Below, one piece after another: positions 1 to 7,697 of a DNA stretch of 20,883 bases. Each line of letters opens with the position of its first letter. Within the stretch, counting starts at the first letter, position 1. The translations under genes were made by a program, and so were the position numbers. This DNA comes from a virus. Under the pieces are notes generated by a model. That model saw nothing but the letters and a program-made list of their open reading frames with translations. It did no database searches and had not been told where the DNA came from. The stretch lies in IMG/VR virus record IMGVR_UViG_3300027746_000113, positions 1 through 20,883 of that record; one strand, given 5' to 3'.

Positions 1-165
1 TAAGGTTCCGGCCGCAGACAAAAACGGATCAACCACATCGGGGTAAGCCTGTTTCATCTGTTCAGAATTGGCGCTGCTGAACAGTTGGGTCACAGACCTG
101 CCCGCCACCACCGATAGGCGAAGGATCAGCCCTTGCAGTGCAGCGACTTCAGTTGGTGACGGCAC
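1..165 (-). CDS. MuF-like head morphogenesis protein, N-terminal part only
   Basis: This is the first 55 codons of the gene that follows the portal gene; the rest lies beyond the window edge. An in-frame TGA three codons upstream forces the start to GTG at 165, inside the last codons of the portal gene, so the two are translationally coupled. The visible part (VPSPTEVAALQGLI..., then AGRSVTQLFSSANSEQ) is helical and soluble. In siphoviruses the gene after an SPP1 Gp6-type portal is usually a MuF-like minor head protein, which joins the portal vertex and helps capsid assembly. That assignment rests on position rather than on a motif, because the conserved MuF region would lie further downstream. 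A capsid protease or scaffold is less likely. Confidence 0.6.
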   Translation of the reverse strand, partial: MPSPTEVAALQGLILRLSVVAGRSVTQLFSSANSEQMKQAYPDVVDPFLSAAGTL

Positions 166-1573
166 CGTTACTCAACGGCATGTTCGCCGGGGAAGGGCTC
201 GGGGACGCGGCCGGCATCTGCTGCACCGGCACCTGCTGCAACGCCGCCACCAACTGGTTGGCCTGATTGCGTCGCAACGAATCTTTGATCGCTTGGACTT
301 TCTGCTGCGTTACACCCGGCACAATGTCGACCAGCTCATCAATGGGGATACCGGCGGCAGCCAGCTTCGTAATGCCGTCCACGATGGCGCCGAACGCCCT
401 AGCTTCGGTGTCACGCCACTGCACCTCGGAGCCGGTATCAATAGCTGTTTCGGTGTCGCCCTCAATTTCGCCGGCCAGCCGAAACACCTGCTCCCAGGAC
501 TCACCGAACGAATCCCGCTTCGAGGTGAGTTTGCGCTGCTGGTTGGCTTCGCTCGCGGCCAGGGCCTCAGCACTCAGGTTGACCATTTTGCCGGTCACCT
601 GCGCGGGGCTAATTTGGGCGGCCATCGCAATGTGGTTCATGATCTCGTCCAACACCGAGTTGTATTGATCCAACCCGGCCGGCGGGAACGAGTTCACCGA
701 CACGTCCGGGTCCTCAAACGCCCACACCCGTCGGGCTGAAGCACGCAACACATCGGCCGCCGAACCTGACCAGCCCGTGATCACCTTTTGGGGATGCGCC
801 CCGAACCGTGAGGCCAACAGTCGGTCGAAGTTCACCGAGTTGAGGGTGCGCTGCATTTTGATCAGCGGATCTATTTCACCGACGATCATGTCGTCGGCGT
901 CACGAGTGTTGATGAACCTGACCACCGGGCAGTGCGAAGCACCATGCCGGATGGGCGCGTTAAATGCTGAAATGTTGGCGACCCGGGCAACCAACGTCTG
1001 ATATTCGCGGGATGCTAACGCCGGAATCTCCCCCAAGTCCAAGGGGTAAATGTATTCCTCGTCATACAGGGTGGCTTTCCACCTGGGGTGGGCGTCGGTG
1101 GAATCAATCCACTGCTCGAAGGCGTACTGCGGCCACAAATCGACTTGCGGATCCTCATACACCGCCAACAGTTGCCGCGGAGAACGGGTTTTCCACACCG
1201 AACCCTCATCACCGGAATACACGATGACGTAGGCGGCACCGTAGGTCACTGCCGGCCGATGAACCTCGGCCTGGCGGGCATCCATACGGTTCCGCTGCCA
1301 CATCGCCCACCCGGAAGCGTTCTCCCGAGCCAACGCCGATTTATACCCGGTCACGCACAGGTTTTGGGTGAACGAATCCCGCACCAAACCCATCACATTT
1401 TTTACCGACAGGCTGGCAAGCTCTTTGATTTCATCCTCGGAACCCTCCGGGACCTCCGGGGCGCCCATCGTCCCCGACACATACCCGTAAATACGGTCCA
1501 GATAGGTGCGCTCGTCCAGATGCAGACGCCACATATCGGCTACGACACGGCGGATACCATCTTCATCTAACAA
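149..1573 (-). CDS. Phage portal protein (SPP1 Gp6-like)
   Basis: The 474-residue protein has the length and composition of actinophage portals of the SPP1 Gp6 type. These form the dodecameric ring at one capsid vertex through which DNA is packaged and to which the tail connects. Supporting segments are the helical N-terminus (ERTYLDRIYGYVSG), SVKNVMGLVRDSFTQNL near residues 56-72, the long C-terminal helix with LSAEALAASEANQQRK, and a Pro/Ser-rich disordered tail. The start is a TTG at 1573, chosen because an almost perfect Shine-Dalgarno (AGGAGGTG) lies 5-6 bases upstream. The gene begins 12 bases after the terminase stop and overlaps the next gene by 17 bases. The order TerL-portal-MuF is the standard head module. 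Confidence 0.92.
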   Translation of the reverse strand: MLDEDGIRRVVADMWRLHLDERTYLDRIYGYVSGTMGAPEVPEGSEDEIKELASLSVKNVMGLVRDSFTQNLCVTGYKSALARENASGWAMWQRNRMDARQAEVHRPAVTYGAAYVIVYSGDEGSVWKTRSPRQLLAVYEDPQVDLWPQYAFEQWIDSTDAHPRWKATLYDEEYIYPLDLGEIPALASREYQTLVARVANISAFNAPIRHGASHCPVVRFINTRDADDMIVGEIDPLIKMQRTLNSVNFDRLLASRFGAHPQKVITGWSGSAADVLRASARRVWAFEDPDVSVNSFPPAGLDQYNSVLDEIMNHIAMAAQISPAQVTGKMVNLSAEALAASEANQQRKLTSKRDSFGESWEQVFRLAGEIEGDTETAIDTGSEVQWRDTEARAFGAIVDGITKLAAAGIPIDELVDIVPGVTQQKVQAIKDSLRRNQANQLVAALQQVPVQQMPAASPSPSPANMPLSNGAVTN

Positions 1574-1585
1574 TTCACACCTCCT

Positions 1586-3031
1586 CTACACAAAACATGC
1601 TTTGCCCGACCTGACTTTCGGTTTTTCGGCGACCTCACCGGAGGTCAAACCCCACAACGCCAAGGTGGCTGCACATACAGGGGTGATATCTGATTCAGAG
1701 TCCTTGCGGGACCAGCCGAAGCCGGAATCCCCGATCTTGCGTTTACGGGCCGCCGCCAACGCCGAGTTCAACAACGGCTGATCCAAATGGCGGATAGCGC
1801 CATCCATCACCGAGTCGTAAAACCCGCCGAACGCCGCCGCCATCTGCCTGGCCGACGTCACCGTCACCGTCAAACCCCGCAGGCGCAGCGGATCAACCAT
1901 CGAGAATGCGGCCGAAGCCCCATCCACCACAACAGCCCGAACATCGTGCCGTTCACACAAATCGACAAACCGTTGCACACCCCAGTCCGGTTCCCCGCGC
2001 CGCGTCTCCAACACATCCACATACGGCAAATCCTCAGTGGTCCACGAGGCGGACGCAATCGTCGCGGTCGACCTGTCCGGAGACACATCGAGGGCGAATG
2101 CCACTTCGCCGCCGCGGTCCACCACATTGGCGTCGGCCACAACTTTCCACGAGTCCGCCGAGATCACTCGCTGCGATCCGGCAGAATCCCACATGCCCAG
2201 CCGCTCCCGGGCAAAACCTTCATCGGAGAACCGCGCTCGTTCACCAGCAATGACATCCCATTGCAGCCGGCCACCCAAAGCCGGATTGGCTGCCGCCGCC
2301 GACAACGGATCATCCAAATCGGCGGAACCCAGACACGACCATTCATGCCACGCCAACCTTGAGGACTTCCCTGATAGGGCATCGTCGCGGGTCCTTGACC
2401 ACACTTCGCCGTTGGCGGTCGGGCCTGGCGGGGTGCCCGTGAAAATCCATTGCGGATTACCCAACGGGGCCGCCGACGTTGTGGGCATCAACGCTTCTAA
2501 GGCGTCGTCGGAAAGTTCCTGCGCCTCATCACACACCAGGACATCGACGGTAAACCCGCGACCGGAGCCTTTCGAGCGGGCCACGAATTCGACAGATCCG
2601 CCGTTCGTCAACACGATGGCCTCTTGGCCGTTCGTTCGACGAATGTCTTTCACCAGGTCGGCCATCTCAGGCCACTTGCGGGTGTTCTCAAAAAACGAGG
2701 CCAACCGCAGAAACGCTTTCCGGGCCGTCTTCACCTCGTGGGCGGTGTGCAAAAATTTCTCCCCGAGCTGCACCATGCCGAACAGCTCCCGCATCTCAAG
2801 GATCGCGTTTTTGCCATTCTGGCGCGGAACAGCCAGCCCGCAGGTCAGCGAAGCGAACTTCCCACCGCGGCCTGACCGGGCCAACCAATCCTCGAGGACC
2901 TGGGCCTGCCACACATCCGGGGCCAGCCCGTAGGCCGACGACAAAAAGGCGGCATCCTCACCATCCCCGCGAAATCGGCCTTTAGGCGCGACGTGAACCC
3001 GAGGCGTCTGAACGCCGTGCGGCAAGTTCAT
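1586..3031 (-). CDS. terL: Terminase large subunit (TerL)
   Basis: This 481-residue protein is the ATP-driven DNA-packaging motor with a C-terminal nuclease. The ATPase domain shows a Walker A-like segment LAVPRQNGKN (about 66-75), a Walker B VDVLVCDEAQ (162-171, Asp168-Glu169) and a coupling motif FTGTPP (197-202). The C-terminal RNase H-fold nuclease shows acidic residues at about 315 (ALDVSPDRS), 370 (VVVDGAS) and 449 (SESD). Length and motif spacing are normal for actinophage TerL, and no frame break is seen. The ATG at 3031 overlaps the preceding small gene by 50 bases, with no convincing ribosome site close by, so translation is probably coupled. It is followed directly by portal and preceded by an HNH endonuclease, an arrangement typical of cos-packaging phages. 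Confidence 0.95.
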   Translation of the reverse strand: MNLPHGVQTPRVHVAPKGRFRGDGEDAAFLSSAYGLAPDVWQAQVLEDWLARSGRGGKFASLTCGLAVPRQNGKNAILEMRELFGMVQLGEKFLHTAHEVKTARKAFLRLASFFENTRKWPEMADLVKDIRRTNGQEAIVLTNGGSVEFVARSKGSGRGFTVDVLVCDEAQELSDDALEALMPTTSAAPLGNPQWIFTGTPPGPTANGEVWSRTRDDALSGKSSRLAWHEWSCLGSADLDDPLSAAAANPALGGRLQWDVIAGERARFSDEGFARERLGMWDSAGSQRVISADSWKVVADANVVDRGGEVAFALDVSPDRSTATIASASWTTEDLPYVDVLETRRGEPDWGVQRFVDLCERHDVRAVVVDGASAAFSMVDPLRLRGLTVTVTSARQMAAAFGGFYDSVMDGAIRHLDQPLLNSALAAARKRKIGDSGFGWSRKDSESDITPVCAATLALWGLTSGEVAEKPKVRSGKACFV

Positions 3032-3224
3032 CTAACGCCGTGCCCTTCCGTTGAACCGGGGCCAACTGATCCAACTCGCGCACCACATCGGCGAGCTGCT
3101 TGGTGATCGGCGCAATGTCTTTCGGCGCCCCATCGAAGTCGTCGACCAGGCCGGCCAAATAGTCACGCAACGACGTCAACGACGCCACCCGATCCCCCGA
3201 CGCAAAGGCGTCAGCGACAGTCAC
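2982..3224 (-). CDS. Small protein before TerL, candidate terminase small subunit
   Basis: This is an 80-residue, mostly helical protein (VTVADAFASGDRVASL, then LADVVRELDQLAP) with a basic C-terminal tail rich in Arg and Ser. In phages the gene just upstream of TerL usually encodes the small terminase subunit, which recognises the packaging site, and the size and the DYLAGLV.../VVRELDQL helices fit a minimal version. No helix-turn-helix is obvious, so the call is by position. Start choice: GTG at 3224 lies 14 bases before the end of the lipoprotein gene. A longer reading from GTG 3272 (96 residues) would overlap that gene by 62 bases and has no better ribosome site. The 3' end overlaps TerL by 50 bases, which suggests coupled synthesis of both terminase subunits. 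Confidence 0.6.
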   Translation of the reverse strand: MTVADAFASGDRVASLTSLRDYLAGLVDDFDGAPKDIAPITKQLADVVRELDQLAPVQRKGTALDELAARRSDASGSRRA

Positions 3225-3333
3225 TGCACCCAACAGCGGGCAGGGACTGATTCGGGAGCACCAAATCCTCACCCGTCTTGCAACCCGCCAGAATTGAGGC
3301 TGCTACCAGCAGCAATGCCGCCATTTTGTGCAT
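3211..3333 (-). CDS. 40-residue lipoprotein in the packaging operon
   Basis: The product has a short positive N-terminus (MHKM), a hydrophobic stretch AALLLVAASI and a lipobox ILAGC with the acylated Cys at residue 18. A 23-residue mature tail contains a second cysteine pair (CSDC, 36-39). This fits a type II signal peptide, so the product should be anchored on the outer face of the cytoplasmic membrane. A good ribosome site (GGAG, 7 bases upstream of ATG 3333) supports real translation. Its ATG overlaps the previous stop (TGATG) and its end overlaps the terminase small-subunit candidate. Small phage lipoproteins often block superinfecting phages or influence lysis, but nothing here decides between those roles. 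It is one of the shortest complete lipoprotein genes one could expect, so annotation pipelines may skip it. Confidence 0.65.
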   Translation of the reverse strand: MHKMAALLLVAASILAGCKTGEDLVLPNQSLPAVGCSDCR

Positions 3334-3485
3334 CAGGTCTCCAAGTTTTCCGTGGTCGGGGGGATATTTGCCGCAATGCCTGTGGTGCGGCGTGGCTCTG
3401 GGCGAAGGGGGTCCTCCCCACCCTCCAGGGCCTTCAGCGCCGCCTGGACCTTGGTCACCCACTCACCGAGCGATAAATCGGCCAT
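3333..3485 (-). CDS. 50-residue hypothetical protein
   Basis: This small gene sits between the HNH gene and the lipoprotein gene. Its ATG at 3485 overlaps the HNH stop (TAATG) and its TGA overlaps the next ATG (TGATG), so it is embedded in a fully coupled series. The protein starts MADLSLGEWVTKVQAALKAL, an amphipathic helix, followed by an acidic and proline-rich tail ending in PPTTENLET. No known motif is visible. The coding case rests on exact fit between neighbours and on sensible amino-acid composition. A packaging-complex accessory role is possible from position only. Confidence 0.55.
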   Translation of the reverse strand: MADLSLGEWVTKVQAALKALEGGEDPLRPEPRRTTGIAANIPPTTENLET

Positions 3486-3745
3486 TACCACTGCCTGCCA
3501 TGCTTCAACGTGTTCGACGGGGTTTTGTTGTATCGCTTTTGATTACACAAGCGATGTGCCGGCTTGAGTTCACCGTTGCGGTTGTCGCCGCCTCGTGTCA
3601 CCGGGATGACGTGGTCTGCGGACCAGGACAGCGGATGAGGTGAGCTGTATTGCGGGTCGATCCATTGACCGCACAACCAGCACACGTCGTCGTTGCGGAT
3701 GCGATTGCGGTTGCGAAGGTAGGCCCGGTCTTTGGTTCTGCTCAC
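3485..3745 (-). CDS. HNH endonuclease next to the terminase genes
   Basis: The 86-residue protein carries a compact HNH fold: C22xxC25 (CWLC), the Asp44-His45 pair in SADHVIPVTRGG, Asn at 56-58, His64, and HRLCN at 64-68. This family binds a zinc ion with the cysteines and uses a metal at the HNH site to cut DNA. In cos phages with an HNH gene next to terminase, the HNH protein is known to work with TerL in cutting concatemers at the packaging site, so that is its likely role here. The GTG start at 3745 overlaps the end of the last glycosyltransferase gene by four bases (GTGA), which ties the glycan cassette and packaging genes into one transcript. Confidence 0.88.
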   Translation of the reverse strand: MSRTKDRAYLRNRNRIRNDDVCWLCGQWIDPQYSSPHPLSWSADHVIPVTRGGDNRNGELKPAHRLCNQKRYNKTPSNTLKHGRQW

Positions 3746-4383
3746 ATCGTCACCGCCCTATCAGTCCATGTGGTGCGTGTGCCTGTCCGGTAGGCGATGC
3801 GTCCGGGTGGGCGTGGGAGTTTGTCCCGATGCCTGAACAGGGTGGGTTGGTCTGCGTGATCAGCGAGGGATGGCCAGGTGTAGGAGACGTCTTGCCCGGT
3901 GTTCTGTATCCAATGGGTGATGGCTTCGTCAATGGGGAACAGGTCGGGCATTTGGTTTAAGTGATGCTGCATTGAGTTGATGGCATCAGTTCGTATCGCT
4001 ACTGCTACTGCATGGAGTAGGTGGTTGGTGGTGATGAAGTGTGCGTCGGCCTGGTCCGCTCGGGCGATGGCCTGCTGTTTGCGTTGTTCCCAATCCAATG
4101 TGGGGATGTGGTGGCGGCCAAGATAAAAGGAGATGACCGGTGATGGTGCGACGGCGAGGGCTTGCTCGGCTTGGCTGATGAAGCCTTCAACGGGTAGGGC
4201 GTCGTCTTCGAGAACGATGCACCATTCGTTGGTGCTGTGTTGCAGAAGCCATTGCCAGACGCGGCGGTGGTTTCTGTCGCATCCCAAGGTGCCGTCATCA
4301 ATGTGGGTGTATGCGGCCCTCACTTCATCCATCAAGGTGTGCGCTTGTTCAGCCCGCTTGGTGTGGGCGACAATGCCAATCAA
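3742..4383 (-). CDS. Glycosyltransferase, GT-A fold, family 25-like
   Basis: The 213-residue protein shows the early GIVAHTKRAEQA strand-loop, CDRNHRRVWQW, and then EWCIVLEDDALP. The LEDD motif (about 58-61) is the nucleotide-sugar/metal site typical of family 25-like transferases. FPIDEAITHWIQNTG further on resembles the family's second acidic site. It would transfer a sugar from an activated donor to an unknown acceptor in the cytoplasm. The start is read as TTG 4383, which overlaps the previous stop (TTGA) and has AAGG about 8 bases upstream. An upstream GTG at 4422 would add 13 residues but has no ribosome site and would overlap the previous gene more deeply. It is the last enzyme of the glycan cassette and overlaps the HNH gene by four bases. 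Confidence 0.75.
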   Translation of the reverse strand: MIGIVAHTKRAEQAHTLMDEVRAAYTHIDDGTLGCDRNHRRVWQWLLQHSTNEWCIVLEDDALPVEGFISQAEQALAVAPSPVISFYLGRHHIPTLDWEQRKQQAIARADQADAHFITTNHLLHAVAVAIRTDAINSMQHHLNQMPDLFPIDEAITHWIQNTGQDVSYTWPSLADHADQPTLFRHRDKLPRPPGRIAYRTGTRTTWTDRAVTM

Positions 4384-5390
4384 CGCAGGACCTTGAGGTA
4401 TTCGGGTGTCAATGTTTCCCACGACAAATATTTACGCAGCTCGGACGCTTTCCATGTTGAGTGTCCGTAAAAGTCTTCGTCGGTGGCGAGCTGGTCTATT
4501 TTCGCGGCCAACACTTTGGGGTCGGTGCGATACACGAAGATGTGTTGTTTGGCCCGGAAATCCCCGGACATCATGCTGTCGGTCAACCATGCTTTGGGAA
4601 GCCATGTGTTGTTGGGGTCGATGTCGGGCATGATGACCGGGATTCCAGCGCCGATAGCTTCGTTGGCCGGTAAGCACAGGCCGCCGAAACGTCTTGGCAG
4701 GATCATGGCGTGCTGATTGTCGTAAATTGTCCAGTAGTCGACGTGGTCTGCTGTGTCCAGCACCAAGGTGACGTTGTCGGGTGTGCGGATCTGGTAATCG
4801 CTGATCAGTCCGGCGACATATCCAGGTAGTTGGCAAGTGATGGTGACCGTGATAGTGGCTGTCACATGCTGTAAGGCTTGGAGGAGGTCAAATGTGCCGT
4901 TGCGGTCGTGGACGGCTGGTCGGCCAACGACGTGCAGGAACCGTGTGGCGGTCAACGGTTTTTTGGTGACCGGGAAGCGGTCGGTTTCGATCGGCACCGG
5001 TAGGTGGGTGGCGCCGGCCGGGAAGCGGTCGAAGTTCCACAGGCTTGGGGCCGCCCACACTGTGGGTTGGTCTCGCGGGTCTAGGAACTCGTAGTTGGCG
5101 TGTAGCACCGTTTTGACGCCCATACGTTGGGCTACGGACCAGAGGTCGCCGTAACCGGTTTCTGCGGTGTAGACGACGTCCAGGCCTTCACAGAACTGGG
5201 CGTAGTCATATTCGGTGGGCAGGCCGCGGACGAGCTGCGCCCCCGGGAAGCGGTCCAAGTGCAGTTGCAAAGGCTGCATGGATGGGCAGTCAACCACCAT
5301 TGTTTTGGCTGGCTGTAGGTTGCGTTGCACCGCCCACGTTTGTTGACCCAGGCCGCGGTTGTCTGCACGGGCGATCAATCCGAGGCGCAT
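4380..5390 (-). CDS. Glycosyltransferase, GT-B fold, family 4-like
   Basis: This 336-residue protein has two Rossmann-like halves. The N-terminal acceptor half begins RLGLIARADNRGLGQQT. The C-terminal donor half contains RFLHVVGRP (150-158), a feature of GT4 enzymes, and LPRRFGGLCLPANEAIGAG (231-249), which matches the E-x7-E-type donor-binding element (here with one clear Glu). Reaction: retaining transfer from a nucleotide sugar; the acceptor is unknown. The ATG at 5390 overlaps the previous TGA (TGATG) and has an AGGTG ribosome site five bases upstream; a TTG at 5393 is an alternative. The C-terminus (ELRKYLSWETLTPEYLKVL) is typical of the family. Lower similarity among the first 60 residues would be normal, as that part sees the acceptor. 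Confidence 0.83.
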   Translation of the reverse strand: MRLGLIARADNRGLGQQTWAVQRNLQPAKTMVVDCPSMQPLQLHLDRFPGAQLVRGLPTEYDYAQFCEGLDVVYTAETGYGDLWSVAQRMGVKTVLHANYEFLDPRDQPTVWAAPSLWNFDRFPAGATHLPVPIETDRFPVTKKPLTATRFLHVVGRPAVHDRNGTFDLLQALQHVTATITVTITCQLPGYVAGLISDYQIRTPDNVTLVLDTADHVDYWTIYDNQHAMILPRRFGGLCLPANEAIGAGIPVIMPDIDPNNTWLPKAWLTDSMMSGDFRAKQHIFVYRTDPKVLAAKIDQLATDEDFYGHSTWKASELRKYLSWETLTPEYLKVLR

Positions 5391-6130
5391 CAATACACCT
5401 GGGTGTCGTCGAACTTGGCTTCCCCAGCGCGGCCGTCGGTGTGATACGACCGTTTCATGTTGCCGTGGCCGGGATCATAGATGTGAACGCGGTGTTGCAC
5501 CCAGCCGTGATAGCCGTCGATGCGTTCGGCTTCCTCGAGGATTCCGTACATGCGGTCCTCGATGAAACATTTAGCGTCGGCGGTGAAATGTGAATCAAGA
5601 ATTCGCCGGTAATAGGCGGTGGAGGCGACGTGTGGGCGTTGGGACCACTGCGAAGTATCAATGAACGATTCATGGCTGCTATGTCCGTGCATCAGATGGT
5701 GATGCTCTGTTGGCATAACGCCTTCGTGGTACAGCCGCACGACGTTGGAGTGGCCGTCAACGATGAACTGTTCGATTTTGTCGAAATCAATGGGCTCATC
5801 GGTTACGAGGGGCGTGTCCTGCTCCACGTATAACAGCAGAGTTGTATCAATCTTGTCGATGATGTGGCGCATCATCCCGGACTGATGTTCGTGGCTGTCG
5901 AACAGGAATGGGACGACGTTGCCCCAACTGTGGTCGGCCAGCCACAACGCATCATGGATGAATTGGTTGTAGTCGGCGCGGCGGTGTTCCTGCTCCGACC
6001 GAACCCCATCAAAGGTCAGGAAGATTTCCGATGTCGGAAACAGTTTCCGCACCGACCCGATGGTTTCGGCAAGTATCGCGGTGTCGGGATGCGATTTGAT
6101 GGGTGACACCGGCACCACAACGGTGATCAT
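5390..6130 (-). CDS. Glycosyltransferase-like protein, GT-A fold (GT2-like)
   Basis: The true start is ATG 6130, four bases inside the preceding stop (ATGA), giving 246 residues. A much longer reading frame to 6316 exists, but its extra N-terminus is Arg/Pro-rich shadow of the neighbour. The protein begins MITVVVPVSPIKSHPD, the usual first strand of a GT2-type nucleotide-sugar fold. It continues with SEIFLTFDGVRSEQEHR (34-50) and has LLLYVEQDTP at 98-107, where EQD takes the place of the metal-binding DxD. A His-rich segment (PTEHHHLMHGHSSH) follows at mid-protein, which may bind metal. It presumably adds one sugar in the pathway encoded by this cassette. Family rank is tentative because the classical GT2 QxxRW motif is not seen. 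Confidence 0.7.
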   Translation of the reverse strand: MITVVVPVSPIKSHPDTAILAETIGSVRKLFPTSEIFLTFDGVRSEQEHRRADYNQFIHDALWLADHSWGNVVPFLFDSHEHQSGMMRHIIDKIDTTLLLYVEQDTPLVTDEPIDFDKIEQFIVDGHSNVVRLYHEGVMPTEHHHLMHGHSSHESFIDTSQWSQRPHVASTAYYRRILDSHFTADAKCFIEDRMYGILEEAERIDGYHGWVQHRVHIYDPGHGNMKRSYHTDGRAGEAKFDDTQVY

Positions 6131-6960
6131 GTGGCGCCCAGGTCGTCGAGGTCGGCTTTTAACCATTTGGTGAGTTGCCGTTTCTGGTGCATCCACCACA
6201 CCGTGATGCGGTTGGAGTTCGCCGGCCATTGCTCGAGCTGGTCGTTGATGTAGCCGGGGAGCTGGTCGTAGTTGTCGACGATGGGGAACGGGGCGTCCGG
6301 GTACAGGTTGTCCCAAAACGGTTTTGTGTCAGCTATCGGCACGGTGTGCGATTCCAACGCTTCGTACAAGCGGAAGTTGTCCGCGGTGACCGGCCCGGAC
6401 GGTGCCGGCGCGATCTTGGCGGCCTGCATTGACCCGACGTACAACTTTTTGTCCATGCCTTGGGTGAAGCCTGCGGTTTCGGCCACCAACTTCGGAACGG
6501 TCACGTTGTCGAGGGCGGCGAAGCACTCATTGCGGACGCTGTGAGTGTTTTGCGCCGACAAAAACACTGCGGTGACACGTTCTTGGAGCCACAGCACGTT
6601 GAAGTGGGGCGGGAAGCCGATACCGAACAGGCGTGCATCGCCGTAATCAGTGTTCGGTTTCGGGCTCTGCACCCACCACTTAATGTTGCGGTGGAACACC
6701 CGGTCGGTTTGGAACAGGTCTTCCTCGTCGCCGACGCGCATCGCCAACACCCAGTCGTATCGAGAGATGGCTTCCGAGATTTGGTTAGCCTGGTGATGCC
6801 AGTACCGGCCCGGAATGATGAGGATTGCGCCGTCAGCAGTCGGATAGCCTTCGTGGCGCTTAAATTGCAGGCCGGTGTCGTACAGGTTGTTGGCGAACAG
6901 CAAATCCAACATGTTTTGATCCCACTGCTGTGTAGGAGCTAAACGGCCAACCGGAATCAT
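6127..6960 (-). CDS. Exostosin-like glycosyltransferase
   Basis: The 277-residue protein has the C-terminal region of exostosin/GT47-like enzymes. KLYVGSMQAAKIAPAPSGP (172-190) is followed by NFRLYEALESHTVPIADT (195-212), the donor-binding helix in which Arg and Glu contact the nucleotide sugar. PFPIVDNYDQLPGYI then completes the domain. The N-terminal half (ILIIPGRYWHHQ, WVLAMRVGDEEDLF) is consistent with the acceptor domain of a GT-B fold. No signal peptide or membrane segment is seen, so it acts in the cytoplasm. ATG 6960 overlaps the methyltransferase stop by four bases (ATGA), and the 3' end overlaps the GT2-like gene in the same way. It is probably part of a linear assembly line with its neighbours. 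Confidence 0.75.
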   Translation of the reverse strand: MIPVGRLAPTQQWDQNMLDLLFANNLYDTGLQFKRHEGYPTADGAILIIPGRYWHHQANQISEAISRYDWVLAMRVGDEEDLFQTDRVFHRNIKWWVQSPKPNTDYGDARLFGIGFPPHFNVLWLQERVTAVFLSAQNTHSVRNECFAALDNVTVPKLVAETAGFTQGMDKKLYVGSMQAAKIAPAPSGPVTADNFRLYEALESHTVPIADTKPFWDNLYPDAPFPIVDNYDQLPGYINDQLEQWPANSNRITVWWMHQKRQLTKWLKADLDDLGAT

Positions 6961-7697
6961 GGCTGATAAAACCAGTGCTGTTCGTGGTCTTTGGCCAGGA
7001 AGGTGGGCACATAGTCGAGCACTTCCATGAAGTTGTGGACGTCTTCGATGGTGGCGTTGTAGTCGCGGGCCAACAGGTCATCGTGCAGTGACACCCACAC
7101 CAGCGGTCGGTGTTCGGCCAACGTATCGGTGGCCCCGCGAAGCACTTTCAGTTCTGCGCCTTCAACATCAATGGTGATGGCGTTGGGGATGATCCCTGAG
7201 CGGGCCACCAGGTCATCCAACGTTAGTTGGGGGACGCCGTCGGTGTGTTTGTGGATGTATTCGTATTTGTTGCGGTCGATGAGGTCGCCGGTTGCGGCGG
7301 CCGGCCAGGGCGCGAACTTGCGGAGTTTCGTATCGGTGCTGTCCGACAGTAAGCCGGGATAGCAGGCCAAAGGCGGATAGTGATAGTTGCGTTCCCACGT
7401 CGCTTTGATGTTCGGCCAAAACTGTTGCGTCGGCTCAATCAACACCATGTTCGTCGGCCCGACCATGTCGGCGTAGATCAGGTTGCACCAACCCTGCTCA
7501 GTCCCGACATCAAACAGAATGTCGCCGTAGGTGAGATTGTCGCGCATCGAATGGAAACGTTCCCGTTCCCAGCAGGCGAACACATCCCAGTCACACAACG
7601 GGGCGGGAAGCTCAAATTCGTACTCAAACGTTTCGTCCGGCTTCTGAAGGAACCGGACTGGCTTCCACTCCACCGCATTCAACGGGATCAGGGACAT
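6957..7697 (-). CDS. FkbM-family methyltransferase
   Basis: An S-adenosylmethionine-binding fold is clear. Motif I is LFDVGTEQGW (61-70), an acidic residue follows in VLIEPTQQF (86-94), and the FkbM signature TIDVEGAELKVLRGA is at 175-189. FkbM enzymes O-methylate hydroxyls, often on sugars, so this one probably caps or decorates the glycan made by its neighbours. Start: ATG 7697, ten bases inside the preceding gene, giving 246 residues beginning MSLIPLNAVEW. A GTG at 7721 would add eight residues but sits deeper in the upstream gene. Length is normal and all motifs are intact. Methyl caps usually end chain growth, which fits a short virion glycan (inference). Confidence 0.85.
   Translation of the reverse strand: MSLIPLNAVEWKPVRFLQKPDETFEYEFELPAPLCDWDVFACWERERFHSMRDNLTYGDILFDVGTEQGWCNLIYADMVGPTNMVLIEPTQQFWPNIKATWERNYHYPPLACYPGLLSDSTDTKLRKFAPWPAAATGDLIDRNKYEYIHKHTDGVPQLTLDDLVARSGIIPNAITIDVEGAELKVLRGATDTLAEHRPLVWVSLHDDLLARDYNATIEDVHNFMEVLDYVPTFLAKDHEQHWFYQP

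Noticed and set aside
68-739. A 223-codon plus-strand open frame opposite the portal gene
   Set aside because: Arg/His-rich shadow of a clear structural gene; no ribosome site and no recognisable domain.
2037-2933. A 298-codon plus-strand open frame opposite TerL
   Set aside because: It is fully antisense to the terminase gene, whose motifs are intact; composition is Ser/Arg/Pro-rich without any domain, as expected from GC-rich shadow frames.
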